Source: Prochlorococcus sp. AG-402-N08
GTDB lineage: Bacteria; Cyanobacteriota; Cyanobacteriia; PCC-6307; Cyanobiaceae
Reading direction: 5' to 3'
Length of the DNA stretch: 64,000 bases
Assembly (NCBI GenBank): GCA_003216535.1
Contig: QCIS01000001.1
Span: 186,001-250,000, forward strand
Both the position numbers and the translations under genes were made by a program. Each line of letters opens with the position of its first letter. Within the stretch, counting starts at the first letter, position 1. The notes under the pieces are model-generated. The model was not told the origin of the DNA and made no database searches. It worked only from the letters and a program-made list of their open reading frames with translations. This document shows positions 1 to 9,993 of this stretch, in pieces.

Positions 1-2
1 CC

Positions 3-863
3 GATTCATTTTCTTCAGTAGTTTTGGAAAAGACTGGAGGTGGATTTTCTTTTTCGAGACCTCTCAATGGTGGAGATCCATTTAAGGTGGCTAAATGGAG
101 AGTGAATGCTGGGATGAACGTCAAAAAAGTAAGCATGATCGATAGTAGTGGAAATATTAAGCCTTATGGTGATATGACACCTACAACTGGAAACATTAGT
201 GAAATTATTTGTATAGGATATAGTCCAAAAGATGGTTCCTGCCCCTCTGAAAATACTTTAGTTAGTTTTGTTGCAAGTACATCGAGAAATAATTTAGATA
301 ACTCTATTAATCCAACTTCAGGGAATAAATTAACTCTAGCGAGTGAACAGTTTATATCTATGGGTAATAATTCCCCAACATTTAATAGAATAAAATCATC
401 ATACTCATTCTTCATTCCAACAAGATTAATTAATTTAACAAAAGGATGCCGCACAAATGAAGATTGTTCTCAAGCTATTGGGTTTCAATTTAAGGCAGGA
501 ACCATTCTTGGGGAATTGCCTCCTTATGAAGCATTTTGTATGGGAGGAACTTCATCCGTCAGAGGTTGGGGATCTTGCGATTTGGCTGTAAGTAAAAGTT
601 TTGTTGAGGGCACAGCAGAATATAGATTCCCTGTTTGGAGAATGATATCAGGAGCTCTCTTCGTTGATGCAGGAAGTGATTTAGGCACCCAAAATGATGT
701 CCCAGGAAAGCCTGGTAAATTATTGCAGAAATCAGGTTCTGGTTATTCGCTAGGAGGAGGAGTTGGGGTTAAAACACCAATAGGTCCATTAAGATTAGAT
801 GTTGCTAGCAAGGACCTTAGTGGAGATTGGAGATATACACTTGGAGTTGGATGGAAGTTTTAA
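3..863 (+). CDS. bamA: BamA/Omp85 outer membrane assembly protein, 3' part
   Basis: This is the C-terminal part of an Omp85-family beta-barrel that inserts proteins into the outer membrane; the 5' end lies outside the window. The frame is open from base 3, so the TTG at 24 given in the ORF track is not the true start. The barrel-core motif SSVRGWG matches the conserved VRGF/Y motif of the family, and the protein ends in an aromatic residue (GVGWKF), as outer membrane barrels do. A region with two Cys pairs around residues 140-190 of the track ORF (CRTNEDC, CMGG...SCDL) may be an extracellular loop. It abuts lpxC with no gap, linking barrel assembly to lipid A synthesis. Confidence 0.9.
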   Translation, partial: DSFSSVVLEKTGGGFSFSRPLNGGDPFKVAKWRVNAGMNVKKVSMIDSSGNIKPYGDMTPTTGNISEIICIGYSPKDGSCPSENTLVSFVASTSRNNLDNSINPTSGNKLTLASEQFISMGNNSPTFNRIKSSYSFFIPTRLINLTKGCRTNEDCSQAIGFQFKAGTILGELPPYEAFCMGGTSSVRGWGSCDLAVSKSFVEGTAEYRFPVWRMISGALFVDAGSDLGTQNDVPGKPGKLLQKSGSGYSLGGGVGVKTPIGPLRLDVASKDLSGDWRYTLGVGWKF

Positions 864-1700
864 GTGTTTTCTTGGCCTGCTAATTATGATTCTTGTTATA
901 CCTTGGCTGGTGTTGTCTCCAGAGAGGGTATAGGCCTGCACAGTGGAGAAAAAACGAGAGTTACAATTTCTTCTTATGAGAAAGAAGGATATTATGTCTC
1001 CTTTAGGGATAAACCTAACGAGATTTTTAAGTTAACTCAGGATTTAATTGGAAGTACGATGCTTTGTACGGCAGTTAAATTAGGGGGGAGAAATTTGTAT
1101 ACTATCGAACACTTATTATCTTCAATGGCAGGATGTGGGTTGAGCTTTATACATATTGAGGTTGATGGGAAAGAGATTCCTCTTTTAGATGGATCGGCAA
1201 TCCAGTGGGTTAGAGATTTTGAAAAAGTAGGTATAAAAAAGGCCCCTAAACCAGAAAATTTTTTTCGAGAGATTAATAAATCCATAATCTTAAATAAAGA
1301 AGGTTCAGTTATAGCGGCAACTCCTTCTAAAAAAACTACAATTATATCCACTATAAGTTTTGCCTATAAAGCAATTGGAAATCAAACTTTTGTGATTGAT
1401 TTAAATCCAAAAAGTTTTGTTGAAATGATTGCTCCTGCCAGAACATTTGGTTTTAAAGATCAATTTCAAGAGTTGAGCGAACTTGGATTAATAAAAGGCG
1501 GAAGTTTGGAAAATGCCCTTGTTTGTGACGGTGATAAATGGGTAAATCCACCATTAAGATTTGATAATGAACCAATAAGACATAAAATTTTAGATCTAAT
1601 TGGGGACTTGGCTTTGGTAGGGTTACCTAAGGCTCAAATTTTAGTTTATAAAGGATCACATTCTTTAAATGCTTTATTGGCCTCATCGCTAAAAAATTAA
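864..1700 (+). CDS. lpxC: UDP-3-O-acyl-N-acetylglucosamine deacetylase LpxC
   Basis: LpxC is the zinc-dependent, committed step of lipid A synthesis, removing acetate from UDP-3-O-acyl-GlcNAc. Visible signatures are GIGLHSGE near the N terminus, [11 protein letters not shown] carrying a zinc His at about residue 77, the DGSA motif, and [16 protein letters not shown] carrying the second zinc His and Asp. The length, 278 aa, is somewhat shorter than the roughly 305 aa of E. coli LpxC but typical for cyanobacteria. The GTG start directly follows the bamA stop codon (TAA GTG), so translational coupling is likely. It is followed by fabZ, lpxA and lpxB on the same strand. Confidence 0.95.
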   Translation: MFSWPANYDSCYTLAGVVSREGIGLHSGEKTRVTISSYEKEGYYVSFRDKPNEIFKLTQDLIGSTMLCTAVKLGGRNLYTIEHLLSSMAGCGLSFIHIEVDGKEIPLLDGSAIQWVRDFEKVGIKKAPKPENFFREINKSIILNKEGSVIAATPSKKTTIISTISFAYKAIGNQTFVIDLNPKSFVEMIAPARTFGFKDQFQELSELGLIKGGSLENALVCDGDKWVNPPLRFDNEPIRHKILDLIGDLALVGLPKAQILVYKGSHSLNALLASSLKN

Positions 1701-1717
1701 CTTTATCTTTAATTGTT

Positions 1718-2176
1718 TTGGAAAAGAAATTATCCAGTGAAAATAATCAACTTTCCTCTGAGCACATACTAGGTTTATTACCTCACAGATATCCTTTTGC
1801 TCTTGTGGACAAAGTCATAGAGCATATTCCTGGGGAGAGAGCTGTTGCAGTAAAAAATGTAACTATAAATGAGCCTCAATTTCAGGGACACTTTCCTGAG
1901 AGACCCTTGATGCCTGGGGTTCTTATTGTTGAATCAATGGCTCAAGTTGGTGGAATAATTGTAACGCAAATGCCCGATCTTCCTAAAGGACTTTTCGTCT
2001 TTGCTGGAATCAATAATGTTAAATTCAGAAAACCAGTTGTGCCTGGAGATCAGTTGATAATTTCTTGTGAGTTATTGTCTATTAAGAGAAAAAGATTTGG
2101 CAAGGTTAAAGGTGAGGCGCATGTTGATGGGAAGTTGGTTTGTACTGGAGAATTAATGTTTTCATTAGTTGATTAG
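1718..2176 (+). CDS. fabZ: 3-hydroxyacyl-ACP dehydratase FabZ
   Basis: FabZ dehydrates 3-hydroxyacyl-ACP in the fatty acid elongation cycle and competes with LpxA for hydroxyacyl-ACP, which explains its place between lpxC and lpxA. The hot-dog fold signatures [11 protein letters not shown] and [20 protein letters not shown] contain the catalytic His (GHFP) and Glu (ivESMAQ). The length of 152 aa is normal for the family. The start appears to be TTG at 1718; no ATG lies before the conserved region. The gene overlaps or nearly touches lpxA depending on which lpxA start is used. Confidence 0.95.
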   Translation: MEKKLSSENNQLSSEHILGLLPHRYPFALVDKVIEHIPGERAVAVKNVTINEPQFQGHFPERPLMPGVLIVESMAQVGGIIVTQMPDLPKGLFVFAGINNVKFRKPVVPGDQLIISCELLSIKRKRFGKVKGEAHVDGKLVCTGELMFSLVD

Positions 2177-2180
2177 GGAT

Positions 2181-3020
2181 ATGGATCATAAAAATACTGA
2201 ATTAAACTCAAGCTTTAGTGGTGTAAATGTACACCCAGATGCGTTTGTTGATCCAAGTGCTGAAATAGATGATGGGGTTATTATCTCTCAAGGAGCTATC
2301 GTCGGTCCTGATGTGACTATCGGGAAAGGAACCCAAATAGGACCGAATGCTGTTATTTCAGGAAGAACTCAAATTGGTATAAACAATAAAGTTTTCCCAA
2401 GTGTTTTTATAGGTCTTGATCCCCAGGACCTTAAATATAAAGGGGCCCCTACTGAAGTAATTATTGGAGATAATAATACCTTCAGAGAATGTGTAACTAT
2501 CAATAAAGCAACTGATGAAGGAGAAAAAACTATTATTGGCAATAATAATTTGTTGATGGCTTACACTCATATTGGCCATAATTGTGAACTTGGTAATAGG
2601 ATAGTTTTATCTAATAGTGTGCAAGTTGCAGGCCATGTAAAGATTGAAGATAAAGCTATTATTGGCGGTTGTTTAGGTATTCATCAATTTGTGCATATTG
2701 GATATTTAGCAATGATTGGAGGAATGACTAGAGTAGATAGAGATGTACCTCCTTTTTGTTTAGCCGAAGGGCATCCAGGAAGATTGAGAGGTTTGAATAG
2801 GATTGGAATTAAGAGAAGTGGTTTAATAGAAAATAAAGATTTTGACTTAAAAATACTTCAAAGTACTTGGAATCTACTTTTTAAATCTAATGATGCGATT
2901 TCAACTTCATTAGAAAAAGTAATGACAGGAGAATTAGATCTTTCATCTTCGAAATTATGTAGTTTTTTAAAAGAGTCAATATCTAGAGAAAGACGAGGAC
3001 CAATGCCTGTAGTGAATTAA
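2181..3020 (+). CDS. lpxA: UDP-N-acetylglucosamine acyltransferase LpxA
   Basis: LpxA transfers 3-hydroxyacyl from ACP to UDP-GlcNAc, the first step of lipid A synthesis. The N-terminal two thirds is a left-handed beta helix of hexapeptide repeats (VHPDAFVDPSAEI, TIGKGTQIGPNAVI, VKIEDKAIIGG), with the conserved GHNCELGNRIVLSN segment that holds the catalytic His region and IHQFVHIG. The track start is TTG at 2169, inside the end of fabZ; I prefer the ATG at 2181 (279 aa), just after an AGGGA stretch, which leaves only 4 nt from the fabZ stop. The C-terminal helical domain ends at PMPVVN. Confidence 0.93.
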   Translation: MDHKNTELNSSFSGVNVHPDAFVDPSAEIDDGVIISQGAIVGPDVTIGKGTQIGPNAVISGRTQIGINNKVFPSVFIGLDPQDLKYKGAPTEVIIGDNNTFRECVTINKATDEGEKTIIGNNNLLMAYTHIGHNCELGNRIVLSNSVQVAGHVKIEDKAIIGGCLGIHQFVHIGYLAMIGGMTRVDRDVPPFCLAEGHPGRLRGLNRIGIKRSGLIENKDFDLKILQSTWNLLFKSNDAISTSLEKVMTGELDLSSSKLCSFLKESISRERRGPMPVVN

Positions 3021-3024
3021 ATTT

Positions 3025-4203
3025 ATGAATAAAAAGATATTTATTAGTACTGGAGAAGTTTCTGGAGATTTGCATGGAAGTTTGTTATCAAAAGCGTTAT
3101 TAGATGAAGCTAAAAAAAAATCAATAGATTTAGAAATTTGCGGATTAGGTGGGGAAAGGATGAAGAAAGAGGGTGTAAAAATTCTTCAAGATACTACATC
3201 AATTAGTGCAATAGGAATTTGGGAGGCTTTACCTCTTATTATTCCAACAATAAGAATTCAAAAAAGGTTCTATAAATTAGTAAAAAAATATCCTCCAGAT
3301 TGCTTAATTTTGATCGACTATATGGGTCCTAATATAAAAATTGGTACTAAATTAAGAAGATCAAAGACTAAAATTCCAATTTTTTACTATATAGCTCCTC
3401 AAGAGTGGGCTTGGAGGGTTGGCAATAATACTACAACAAATCTAGTAAAGTTTTCTGATAAAATTTTTGCGATTTTCAAGAAAGAAGCAGCTTTTTACAA
3501 AAAGAGGGGCGGAAATGTTTTGTGGGTTGGACATCCAATGATTGATTTGACAAAAAAACTTCCTCTAAAGATAGATGCCAGAACTATTCTAAACCTTAGC
3601 CCAGATCAAAACATCATACTTTTAATGCCTGCATCAAGATCTCAAGAATTGCGTTATTTATTACCTACTTTTATGAAAGCAGCTAAAAAATTACAACAAA
3701 AATATCCAAGTTTGGTTGTCTATATTCCCTCCTGTCGGAGTGCTTTTGATCAAATATTCAAAAAAGCCTTTAAAAAATATCAAGTTAAAGGACTTGTGAT
3801 TTCTCAAAAAGATAGTACAAAATTAAAGCCTTATATTTATTCGCTCACCAAAATTGCTCTTTGTAAATCTGGGACAGTTAATATGGAATTAGCTTTATAT
3901 GGAATCCCACAGATTGTTGGTTATAGAGTAAGTAGGATAACTGCTTTTATTGCTAAAAGAATTCTCAATTTCCAAGTAAGGTTTATTTCCCCAGTAAATT
4001 TGCTAGTTAATAAATTAATAATCCCTGAGTTTGTGCAGAGAGAGTTTGACGAAAAGAAAATTTTCTACAAGTCTTGTAGAATTCTTGAAGGGAAGTCAGA
4101 AAAAATAAAAATTAAAAAAGGTTATGCTTTTTTAAAAAAAGAATTAGGAGAAGAGGGAGTAGTTCAAAGAGCTGCTAAAGAGATTATTAATTCTATTATT
4201 TGA
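3025..4203 (+). CDS. lpxB: Lipid-A-disaccharide synthase LpxB
   Basis: LpxB is the GT19 glycosyltransferase that joins UDP-2,3-diacyl-GlcN and lipid X to make the lipid A disaccharide. The N terminus FISTGEVSGDLHGSLL is the hallmark family motif (usually AGExSGD). YYIAPQEWAWR matches the conserved P-x-WAWR segment, and ALCKSGTVNMELAL matches the SGTATLE donor-binding motif. The length of 392 aa fits the family. It follows lpxA by 4 nt and closes the lipid A gene set; no Kdo transferase or synthase gene follows, in line with the simplified lipid A reported for marine cyanobacteria. Confidence 0.94.
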   Translation: MNKKIFISTGEVSGDLHGSLLSKALLDEAKKKSIDLEICGLGGERMKKEGVKILQDTTSISAIGIWEALPLIIPTIRIQKRFYKLVKKYPPDCLILIDYMGPNIKIGTKLRRSKTKIPIFYYIAPQEWAWRVGNNTTTNLVKFSDKIFAIFKKEAAFYKKRGGNVLWVGHPMIDLTKKLPLKIDARTILNLSPDQNIILLMPASRSQELRYLLPTFMKAAKKLQQKYPSLVVYIPSCRSAFDQIFKKAFKKYQVKGLVISQKDSTKLKPYIYSLTKIALCKSGTVNMELALYGIPQIVGYRVSRITAFIAKRILNFQVRFISPVNLLVNKLIIPEFVQREFDEKKIFYKSCRILEGKSEKIKIKKGYAFLKKELGEEGVVQRAAKEIINSII

Positions 4204-4219
4204 ACTTTATAATAAAAAA

Positions 4220-4822
4220 ATGAAATATTTCTTACATCTAATAATTGCTCTTTCAATATTTATTAATCCTGCAAACGCTTTTGCAGAGGAATTGATTCTC
4301 GCAGGAGGTTGTTTTTGGTGTTTAGAACATGATTTAGAGTCATTAAAGGGGATAAATTTAGTACAAAGTGGCTATTCAGGTGGGGATTTACAAAATCCTA
4401 CCTACGACAATCATGAAGGACACCAGGAAGTAGTTTTGGTGGACTATGATTCCCAACTGGTAACTTTACCCGAGATTCTTAGGCTCTATTTGAGAAATAT
4501 TGATCCTCTTGATGGTAAGGGACAATTTTGTGATCGGGGAGATTCTTACAGGCCAGTAATCTTTTACAAAGATTCAATTGAGAAAAATGATGCAAAAAAT
4601 GAACTTATTTCGGCCTCTAATGAATTGCGAGTGCCATTAGAAAAGATATCAGTAGAACTTAAATCGAAAGGTCAATTTTGGTTGGCTGAAGAATATCATC
4701 AGGATTTTGCTGAGAGAAATGAATTAAAATATAAGTTCTATAGATTCTCATGTGGGAGAGATCAGAGGTTGGATAAATTATGGGGGGATAATGCTAGAAC
4801 AACAAATCTTTGGACTGAATAA
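4220..4822 (+). CDS. msrA: Peptide methionine sulfoxide reductase MsrA, exported form
   Basis: MsrA reduces the S-epimer of methionine sulfoxide in proteins. The catalytic motif GCFWC places the reactive Cys at residue 31; GYSGG, the GHQEVV segment, and AEEYHQDF near residue 170 are also family features. Unlike the usual cytosolic enzyme, the N terminus is a clear signal peptide: MKYFLHLIIALSIFINPANAFA, with a hydrophobic core and A-x-A cleavage options before EELILAGG. It is therefore predicted to act in the periplasm or thylakoid lumen. C-terminal Cys (FSCGRDQ) could be a resolving residue. It lies 16 nt after lpxB and is probably co-transcribed. Confidence 0.9.
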   Translation: MKYFLHLIIALSIFINPANAFAEELILAGGCFWCLEHDLESLKGINLVQSGYSGGDLQNPTYDNHEGHQEVVLVDYDSQLVTLPEILRLYLRNIDPLDGKGQFCDRGDSYRPVIFYKDSIEKNDAKNELISASNELRVPLEKISVELKSKGQFWLAEEYHQDFAERNELKYKFYRFSCGRDQRLDKLWGDNARTTNLWTE

Positions 4823-4834
4823 TTTTTAATGTAG

Positions 4835-6307
4835 TTATTTATTTTTAATCCATTGAACAAGAGTTTTAACTCCAAAACCGGTTGCACCTGATGGATTAAT
4901 ACCCTTATGCTTATCAGTCCAACAAGTCCCAGCTATATCGATATGAGCCCATTTAATCCTTGTATCAAAGAATTCCTCTAAAAACAAAGCAGCAGTTATT
5001 GACCCACCTGCTCTAGGACCTGTATTTTTCATATCTGCTATATGAGACTTTAACCCATCTTTATAAGATTTTTGTAAAGGCATTTGCCATAATTCTTCTC
5101 CAGCCTGGGCTGATGCAGCTTTTAGATCATTTGCTAGATCATTATTATTGCTCCAGAATCCAGCCACATCATTCCCTAATGCAACAACAATAGCTCCTGT
5201 TAAAGTGGCGAGATCTATTATTGAATCCGGCTTTAAATTTGATGCGTAAGTTAAAGCATCAGCTAATGTGAGCCTACCTTCTGCATCAGTGTTATTTATT
5301 TCAATTGTCTTACCATTAGATGCCTTAACTACATCTCCAGGATGTACTGCAGATCCATTTATCATGTTTTCGCAAGCAGCCACAATAAAATGTATTTCTA
5401 GTCCCTTCGGTTTTATTGCTCCAAGTGCTTTTGCTGCTCCTAAAACTGCAGCGCTTCCGCCCATATCATATTTCATCATTTCAATTTGAGAGGCTCCTAC
5501 TTTCAGGTTGTATCCTCCAGAGTCAAAGGTTAAACCTTTCCCAACAAGCGCAATCTTTTCTTTTATAGCCCCCTCTGACTTCAAAGTAAGGTGTATAAAT
5601 TTAGGATCTAGATCAGAACCTTTTGCGACAGCTAAATATGCACCCATGCCTAAATCTTCGCATTCTTTTGCCTCTAAAATTTTTACTTCTAATCCATGAT
5701 CTTTAGCTATTTGAGAAGCCTGTATAGACATTTCTTGGGGTGTAAGACTATTTGGGGGGGCGGCTACAAGTCTTCTAGCTAGTTCTACACCTTCACATAT
5801 ATTTTCTGTCTCTTCAAAGCTAATATTCTCAAATTTTTTTAAGTTCAAAAACTCTATTTCTTTAAGAACTTTCTTTTCATCTTTTTTCTTATTGAATCTA
5901 TTATCTTTATAAGCAGATAATCTAACTGACTCTGCTAATTGATTTACTTCTAGTCGTGAATTTATTAATTCCCAAGGTAGCAAGATGCTGATTTTTTCAT
6001 TTTTATCAACAGTTTTCCTAATTAGATTTCCTATAGAGTTTTCTATATCACTTTTATTTATGGCTTTTGATTTGCCAAGACCAACTATTATTAAATTTTC
6101 TAATTTTTGATCTAAAAATTCAAAGCTTAAAGTTTTTCCTTTTTCTCCTTTAAATTTTTTCTGAGTAACTTTTTTTAGTAATAATTTTGGGTCAACAACA
6201 AATTTTATTTTTTCAAGTTGGCTTGCAATTTCTTCCTCTAAAACTCCAAAAATTAATGAAGCACCTTGCCAGTTATCTAGATTTTTTTGAAATGTGGAAA
6301 ATTGCAT
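4835..6307 (-). CDS. pepA: Cytosol (leucyl) aminopeptidase PepA
   Basis: PepA is an M17-family dizinc aminopeptidase removing N-terminal residues from peptides. The signature [14 protein letters not shown] is present near residue 340, the metal-binding region [14 protein letters not shown] near residue 258 carries the metal Lys/Asp, and [14 protein letters not shown] follows. The length of 490 aa is typical. The N-terminal domain (residues 1-160) is less conserved, as usual. It is convergent with msrA, with only 12 nt between the two stop codons. Confidence 0.95.
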   Translation of the reverse strand: MQFSTFQKNLDNWQGASLIFGVLEEEIASQLEKIKFVVDPKLLLKKVTQKKFKGEKGKTLSFEFLDQKLENLIIVGLGKSKAINKSDIENSIGNLIRKTVDKNEKISILLPWELINSRLEVNQLAESVRLSAYKDNRFNKKKDEKKVLKEIEFLNLKKFENISFEETENICEGVELARRLVAAPPNSLTPQEMSIQASQIAKDHGLEVKILEAKECEDLGMGAYLAVAKGSDLDPKFIHLTLKSEGAIKEKIALVGKGLTFDSGGYNLKVGASQIEMMKYDMGGSAAVLGAAKALGAIKPKGLEIHFIVAACENMINGSAVHPGDVVKASNGKTIEINNTDAEGRLTLADALTYASNLKPDSIIDLATLTGAIVVALGNDVAGFWSNNNDLANDLKAASAQAGEELWQMPLQKSYKDGLKSHIADMKNTGPRAGGSITAALFLEEFFDTRIKWAHIDIAGTCWTDKHKGINPSGATGFGVKTLVQWIKNK

Positions 6308-6331
6308 TTGTAAAATTGATTTAATTAACTT

Positions 6332-6943
6332 TTAATTGTTTGTGAAAGTAGTTGCCCACCTATCTCGAGTTTCTTTATTAAAAGGTGGTAACCATAAATA
6401 TATCAGTTGCTGTTCTAATTTACGTCTTAATTTTACTTCTTTAGGTACATCTAAGAAGAAACGAATATCTTGGTGACTGGAGAGGTTGTTATGAGCTAGG
6501 GCTTCTTTATAGTTCATGAGGTAATTTTTACAGTCATGTTCACCCTTCCATCTTTTATTGGCTGAATTTGTTTCTCCTATATAAAGGATTATTTTAGAAT
6601 TCTTTAGCGTGTCAATTACGAAGTACATTGCTGGACCATTGTGTATATATTGATTGGTTCTCCAAAAGTTCAATGATAATGGCTGCAGGGAAAACGGATC
6701 AATTTTTCTTTCATTGGAAGTTGTATTTATAGGAAGACTAGTTTGGTACGAAGTTTTATTGTGACTATCTTTTGAAATGTTGAATTGGTGATTATGGACT
6801 CTATTTCTCCATGCAGTTAGGATATCGCCTTTGATTTTTATATTATTTGAGTGTTGAAAATTAATTAATGTATTTACATTTGAACCAAATAATTCAAATT
6901 GTCTATTTTGATTTGAATTATTTTTTACGTTGAATTTTTCCAA
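6332..6943 (-). CDS. GIY-YIG nuclease-like protein of unknown role
   Basis: I do not recognise a named family, but the C-terminal half has the layout of a GIY-YIG endonuclease domain: AMYFVID (degenerate first motif), ILYIGET about a dozen residues later (second motif), KRW with the expected Arg, then a Glu in LEQQLI and an Asn in PPFNKE. Residues 1-85 are Asn/Ser-rich and low in complexity, with no clear domain. No UvrC-type helix-hairpin-helix or DNA-binding partner domain is seen. It sits alone between pepA and DUF1825, 24 nt upstream of pepA on the same strand, so the two may be co-transcribed. A repair or restriction role is possible but unproven. Confidence 0.65.
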   Translation of the reverse strand: MEKFNVKNNSNQNRQFELFGSNVNTLINFQHSNNIKIKGDILTAWRNRVHNHQFNISKDSHNKTSYQTSLPINTTSNERKIDPFSLQPLSLNFWRTNQYIHNGPAMYFVIDTLKNSKIILYIGETNSANKRWKGEHDCKNYLMNYKEALAHNNLSSHQDIRFFLDVPKEVKLRRKLEQQLIYLWLPPFNKETRDRWATTFTNN

Positions 6944-7094
6944 TATTTATGAAACATGTTTACTAAATTTAATTCTGAAAAAATATAAATCAAAGAATTA
7001 TTTATAAACTAAAATTTATTAATGTTCTAATCAATTTAAAAGATTCTTGTTATCTTGTAATTGAGCCTTAATATTGCGAAGTAAAAAAATAGAA

Positions 7095-7418
7095 ATGGGA
7101 TTTTTTGAGTCAGACATCGTTCAAGAAGAAGCTAAAAAGCTTTTTACTGATTACCAAGAACTTATGAAACTTGGATCTGATTATGGAAAATTTGACAGAG
7201 AAGGTAAAAAAATGTTCATAAAAAAAATGGAATTTCTAATGGATCGTTATAAGGTTTTTATGAAGAGATTTGAATTATCTGAAGATTTTCAAGCAAAAAT
7301 GACAGTAGAACAATTAAAGACACAGTTAAGTCAATTTGGGATTACTCCTGATCAAATGTTCGATCAGATGAATAGAACATTAATAAGAATGAAGGATGAA
7401 CTTGATAAAACTTCTTAA
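7095..7418 (+). CDS. DUF1825 family protein
   Basis: This 107-residue cyanobacterial protein of unknown function is nearly all alpha-helical and charged, beginning MGFFESDIVQEEAKKLF, which is the conserved start of the DUF1825 family as I recall it. The track starts it at a TTG at 7074, but the conserved sequence begins at the ATG at 7095, so I use that. There is no signal peptide or membrane segment. It lies 19 nt upstream of tyrS, suggesting co-transcription. A gap of about 150 nt upstream separates it from the divergent GIY-YIG gene and probably holds both promoters. Confidence 0.85.
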   Translation: MGFFESDIVQEEAKKLFTDYQELMKLGSDYGKFDREGKKMFIKKMEFLMDRYKVFMKRFELSEDFQAKMTVEQLKTQLSQFGITPDQMFDQMNRTLIRMKDELDKTS

Positions 7419-7437
7419 ATTTAACTTTTAAAGCTTC

Positions 7438-8676
7438 ATGTCAGATAATTTAATATTGCCAGCATGGCTGTCAAGAGGAATAGAAGAATACTTTCCAATC
7501 AAGGGAACATATCAAACTTTTTCGGAGATAATTGATCTTGCGAAAAAAAATAAAAAGAAATTGAGGGTTAAACTCGGAATCGATCCAACAGGAACTGATA
7601 TTCACATTGGTCACAGTATATTGTTTAAAAAACTTAGGGCATTTCAAGATAATGGACATATTGCAGTTTTAATCATTGGTGATTTTACTGCTCAAATTGG
7701 AGATCCAACCGGAAAAAACAAAACAAGAGTTCAGTTATCGGAAAAACAAGTAAAGGATAATGCAAAAACATACTTAACCCAACTAGGAATGGGAAAGCCA
7801 GCTAATGAATCTATTTTAGATTTCGAGTCAAAAGATAGAATAGAAATTAGATATAACAGTGAATGGTTAAAAGGTTTAAATCTTAATTCAATAATTGAAT
7901 TAATGGGTAGTGCAACAGTTAGTCAAATGCTTGCTAAGGAGGAATTTAACAAAAGGTATCATTTACAAGTACCAATTGCCTTGCATGAATTCTTATATCC
8001 ATTACTACAAGGTTATGATTCAGTAGTAATTCAATCAGATATTGAGCTTGGAGGTACAGATCAGAAATTTAATATAGCAATAGGAAGGGATCTGCAAAGG
8101 CATTTTAAACAAGAACCTCAATTTGGCCTTCTTTTGCCAATTTTGACAGGTTTAGATGGAATTAAGAAGATGAGTAAATCTGAATCTAACACCATCGGTT
8201 TGACTGAAGATCCTCTTTCAATGTATTCAAAATTAGAAAAAGTACCCGATAATATAATACCTATTTATTTTGAGCTACTTACTGAATTAGATTTAAGTGT
8301 TCTTAATAATGCGAATCCTCGTGAATTGCAGAGAAGAATGGCTTTAGAAGTTACTACTTTATTCCATGGTTCTGAAGAAGCATTTAAGGCGCAATCAAAC
8401 TGCGAAAAATTATTCCTTGGACAAAAAGAAAAAGTTGGAGAAATTCCAGAAATTTCATTAAAAGAAATAGTTTTTCCAGTTAAGTTTTTTTACTTGCTAA
8501 GTGCTCTAAAACTTTTTAAATCTAGCAGCGAATCCAAAAGATCTATTAAAGGTGGGGGCGTAAAAATTGATAGTCAGAAAGTAATAAATCCTGATTTAGT
8601 TTTTGATTCAAAAAATGATTTGGAAGGAAAAATTTTGCAAATTGGAAAAAAAATAATTAAGAGGTTTGAAAACTGA
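7438..8676 (+). CDS. tyrS: Tyrosyl-tRNA synthetase TyrS
   Basis: This class I aminoacyl-tRNA synthetase charges tRNA-Tyr. The HIGH motif appears as DIHIGHS near residue 55, and the KMSKS loop as KKMSKSES near residue 244. Amino-acid binding segments ([21 protein letters not shown]) match the TyrRS type that has a C-terminal S4 RNA-binding domain, seen here as the end region [17 protein letters not shown]. Length 412 aa is normal. It is followed at 3 nt by pyrF. Confidence 0.95.
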   Translation: MSDNLILPAWLSRGIEEYFPIKGTYQTFSEIIDLAKKNKKKLRVKLGIDPTGTDIHIGHSILFKKLRAFQDNGHIAVLIIGDFTAQIGDPTGKNKTRVQLSEKQVKDNAKTYLTQLGMGKPANESILDFESKDRIEIRYNSEWLKGLNLNSIIELMGSATVSQMLAKEEFNKRYHLQVPIALHEFLYPLLQGYDSVVIQSDIELGGTDQKFNIAIGRDLQRHFKQEPQFGLLLPILTGLDGIKKMSKSESNTIGLTEDPLSMYSKLEKVPDNIIPIYFELLTELDLSVLNNANPRELQRRMALEVTTLFHGSEEAFKAQSNCEKLFLGQKEKVGEIPEISLKEIVFPVKFFYLLSALKLFKSSSESKRSIKGGGVKIDSQKVINPDLVFDSKNDLEGKILQIGKKIIKRFEN

Positions 8677-8679
8677 AAA

Positions 8680-9411
8680 TTGATAAATAACAGATTTAAT
8701 TCAGAAGATAAAATAATATTGGCAATTGATGGACTTGATTTAAATCAAGCAAAATTACTTCTTGAAAAATGTCCTAATATTAAGTGGGTGAAAGTTGGTT
8801 TAGAGCTTTTTGTTAGGGAAGGTCCAAGAGTTATTAAAATATTAAAAAGTTTAAATAAAAAAATTTTTTTAGACTTGAAATTTCATGATATTCCAAATAC
8901 CATGAGTGCAGCATGCTTCCAAGTTTCAAAATTAGGAGTTGATATAATTTCTATTCATGCTTCAGCAGGTCTAAAAGCACTTAAGGATTCGAAAAAAGCA
9001 TCTTTAGAAGGAGCCACCTCAGTCAGTGTAAAACCTCCATTGGTTGTAGGAATAACAGTTTTAACAAGCTTTTCTCTTAAAGATTTTCAAACTGATCTTG
9101 ATAGAAATAATTCAATTGAAGAAAATGTATTGAGACTTGCAAAGTTGTCTTTTGATTCTGGATTAGATGGATGTGTCTGTTCCCCTTGGGAGGTGAAAAT
9201 GTTGAGATCTATTTATAAGGATAATTTTGAACTAATTACACCAGGTATCAGGTTAAAGATTGAAAATAAAGATGATCAAAATAGAATTATGACTCCCCAT
9301 GAAGCTATAGATAATGGCGCTTCTAGATTAGTCATTGGTAGATCAATATCAAAAGCAATAGATCCTAATAAAGCTCTAATAGAAATATTTAAATCTATTA
9401 ATTCTGATTAA
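8680..9411 (+). CDS. pyrF: Orotidine-5'-phosphate decarboxylase PyrF
   Basis: PyrF makes UMP from OMP, the last step of de novo pyrimidine synthesis. The catalytic tetrad motif [10 protein letters not shown] (D-x-K-x-x-D) is near residue 66, and the phosphate-binding TPGIRL and [10 protein letters not shown] motifs follow. Length 243 aa is typical. The start is TTG at 8680; no ATG is available before the conserved IILAIDG strand. Its 3' end overlaps the convergent plsY by 14 nt. Confidence 0.93.
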   Translation: MINNRFNSEDKIILAIDGLDLNQAKLLLEKCPNIKWVKVGLELFVREGPRVIKILKSLNKKIFLDLKFHDIPNTMSAACFQVSKLGVDIISIHASAGLKALKDSKKASLEGATSVSVKPPLVVGITVLTSFSLKDFQTDLDRNNSIEENVLRLAKLSFDSGLDGCVCSPWEVKMLRSIYKDNFELITPGIRLKIENKDDQNRIMTPHEAIDNGASRLVIGRSISKAIDPNKALIEIFKSINSD

Positions 9412-9988
9412 TTTTGGATTCTTCTCCTTTGAACAATCTTTTTATATTCGTTCTATGTTTCCAGATTACTAATATTGCCACAATTAAACTTATAAAAAAG
9501 TATGAGTTATTAAAATTACCTAGGTAAAAAAACATAAAAATAGGGAGTAAGATTGCAGCTGAAATACTAGATAAAGAAACAAATTTAGTTTTTGTAAGGA
9601 CTATTAAAAAAATGCCAAGAGATGCCAGTCCAACTTTCCAAGAAAGAGCCAAAAACATACCTAATCCAGTAGCAACAGCTTTCCCTCCTTTACCTCTAAG
9701 CCATATTGGCCAAATATGTCCTGAGATTGCGGATATGCCTGCTATAACTTCTATTATTCCTTGATCTGTGTAATATTGAGCAATTTTTACTGCAATAAGG
9801 CCTTTACCAACGTCAATGATAAATACAAAAAGTGCTGGCCATTTCCCAACATTTCTTAAGACATTTGTGGCACCTGTAGATCCAGAACCTATAGTTCTTA
9901 GATCTATATTTTTGAGATATTTTCCAATTAAAAAACCTGTCGGAAGTGAACCTAAAAGATAACTTGCAAAAATTATTAAGATATTCAT
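9398..9988 (-). CDS. plsY: Glycerol-3-phosphate acyltransferase PlsY
   Basis: PlsY is an integral membrane enzyme that acylates glycerol-3-phosphate using acyl-phosphate, starting phospholipid synthesis. The three conserved cytoplasmic motifs are visible: [27 protein letters not shown], and [21 protein letters not shown]. Five or so membrane segments fit the 196-aa length. It lies 5 nt downstream of the DUF3086 gene on the same strand and overlaps the tail of pyrF. Confidence 0.95.
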   Translation of the reverse strand: MNILIIFASYLLGSLPTGFLIGKYLKNIDLRTIGSGSTGATNVLRNVGKWPALFVFIIDVGKGLIAVKIAQYYTDQGIIEVIAGISAISGHIWPIWLRGKGGKAVATGLGMFLALSWKVGLASLGIFLIVLTKTKFVSLSSISAAILLPIFMFFYLGNFNNSYFFISLIVAILVIWKHRTNIKRLFKGEESKINQN

Positions 9989-9993
9989 ACAGA

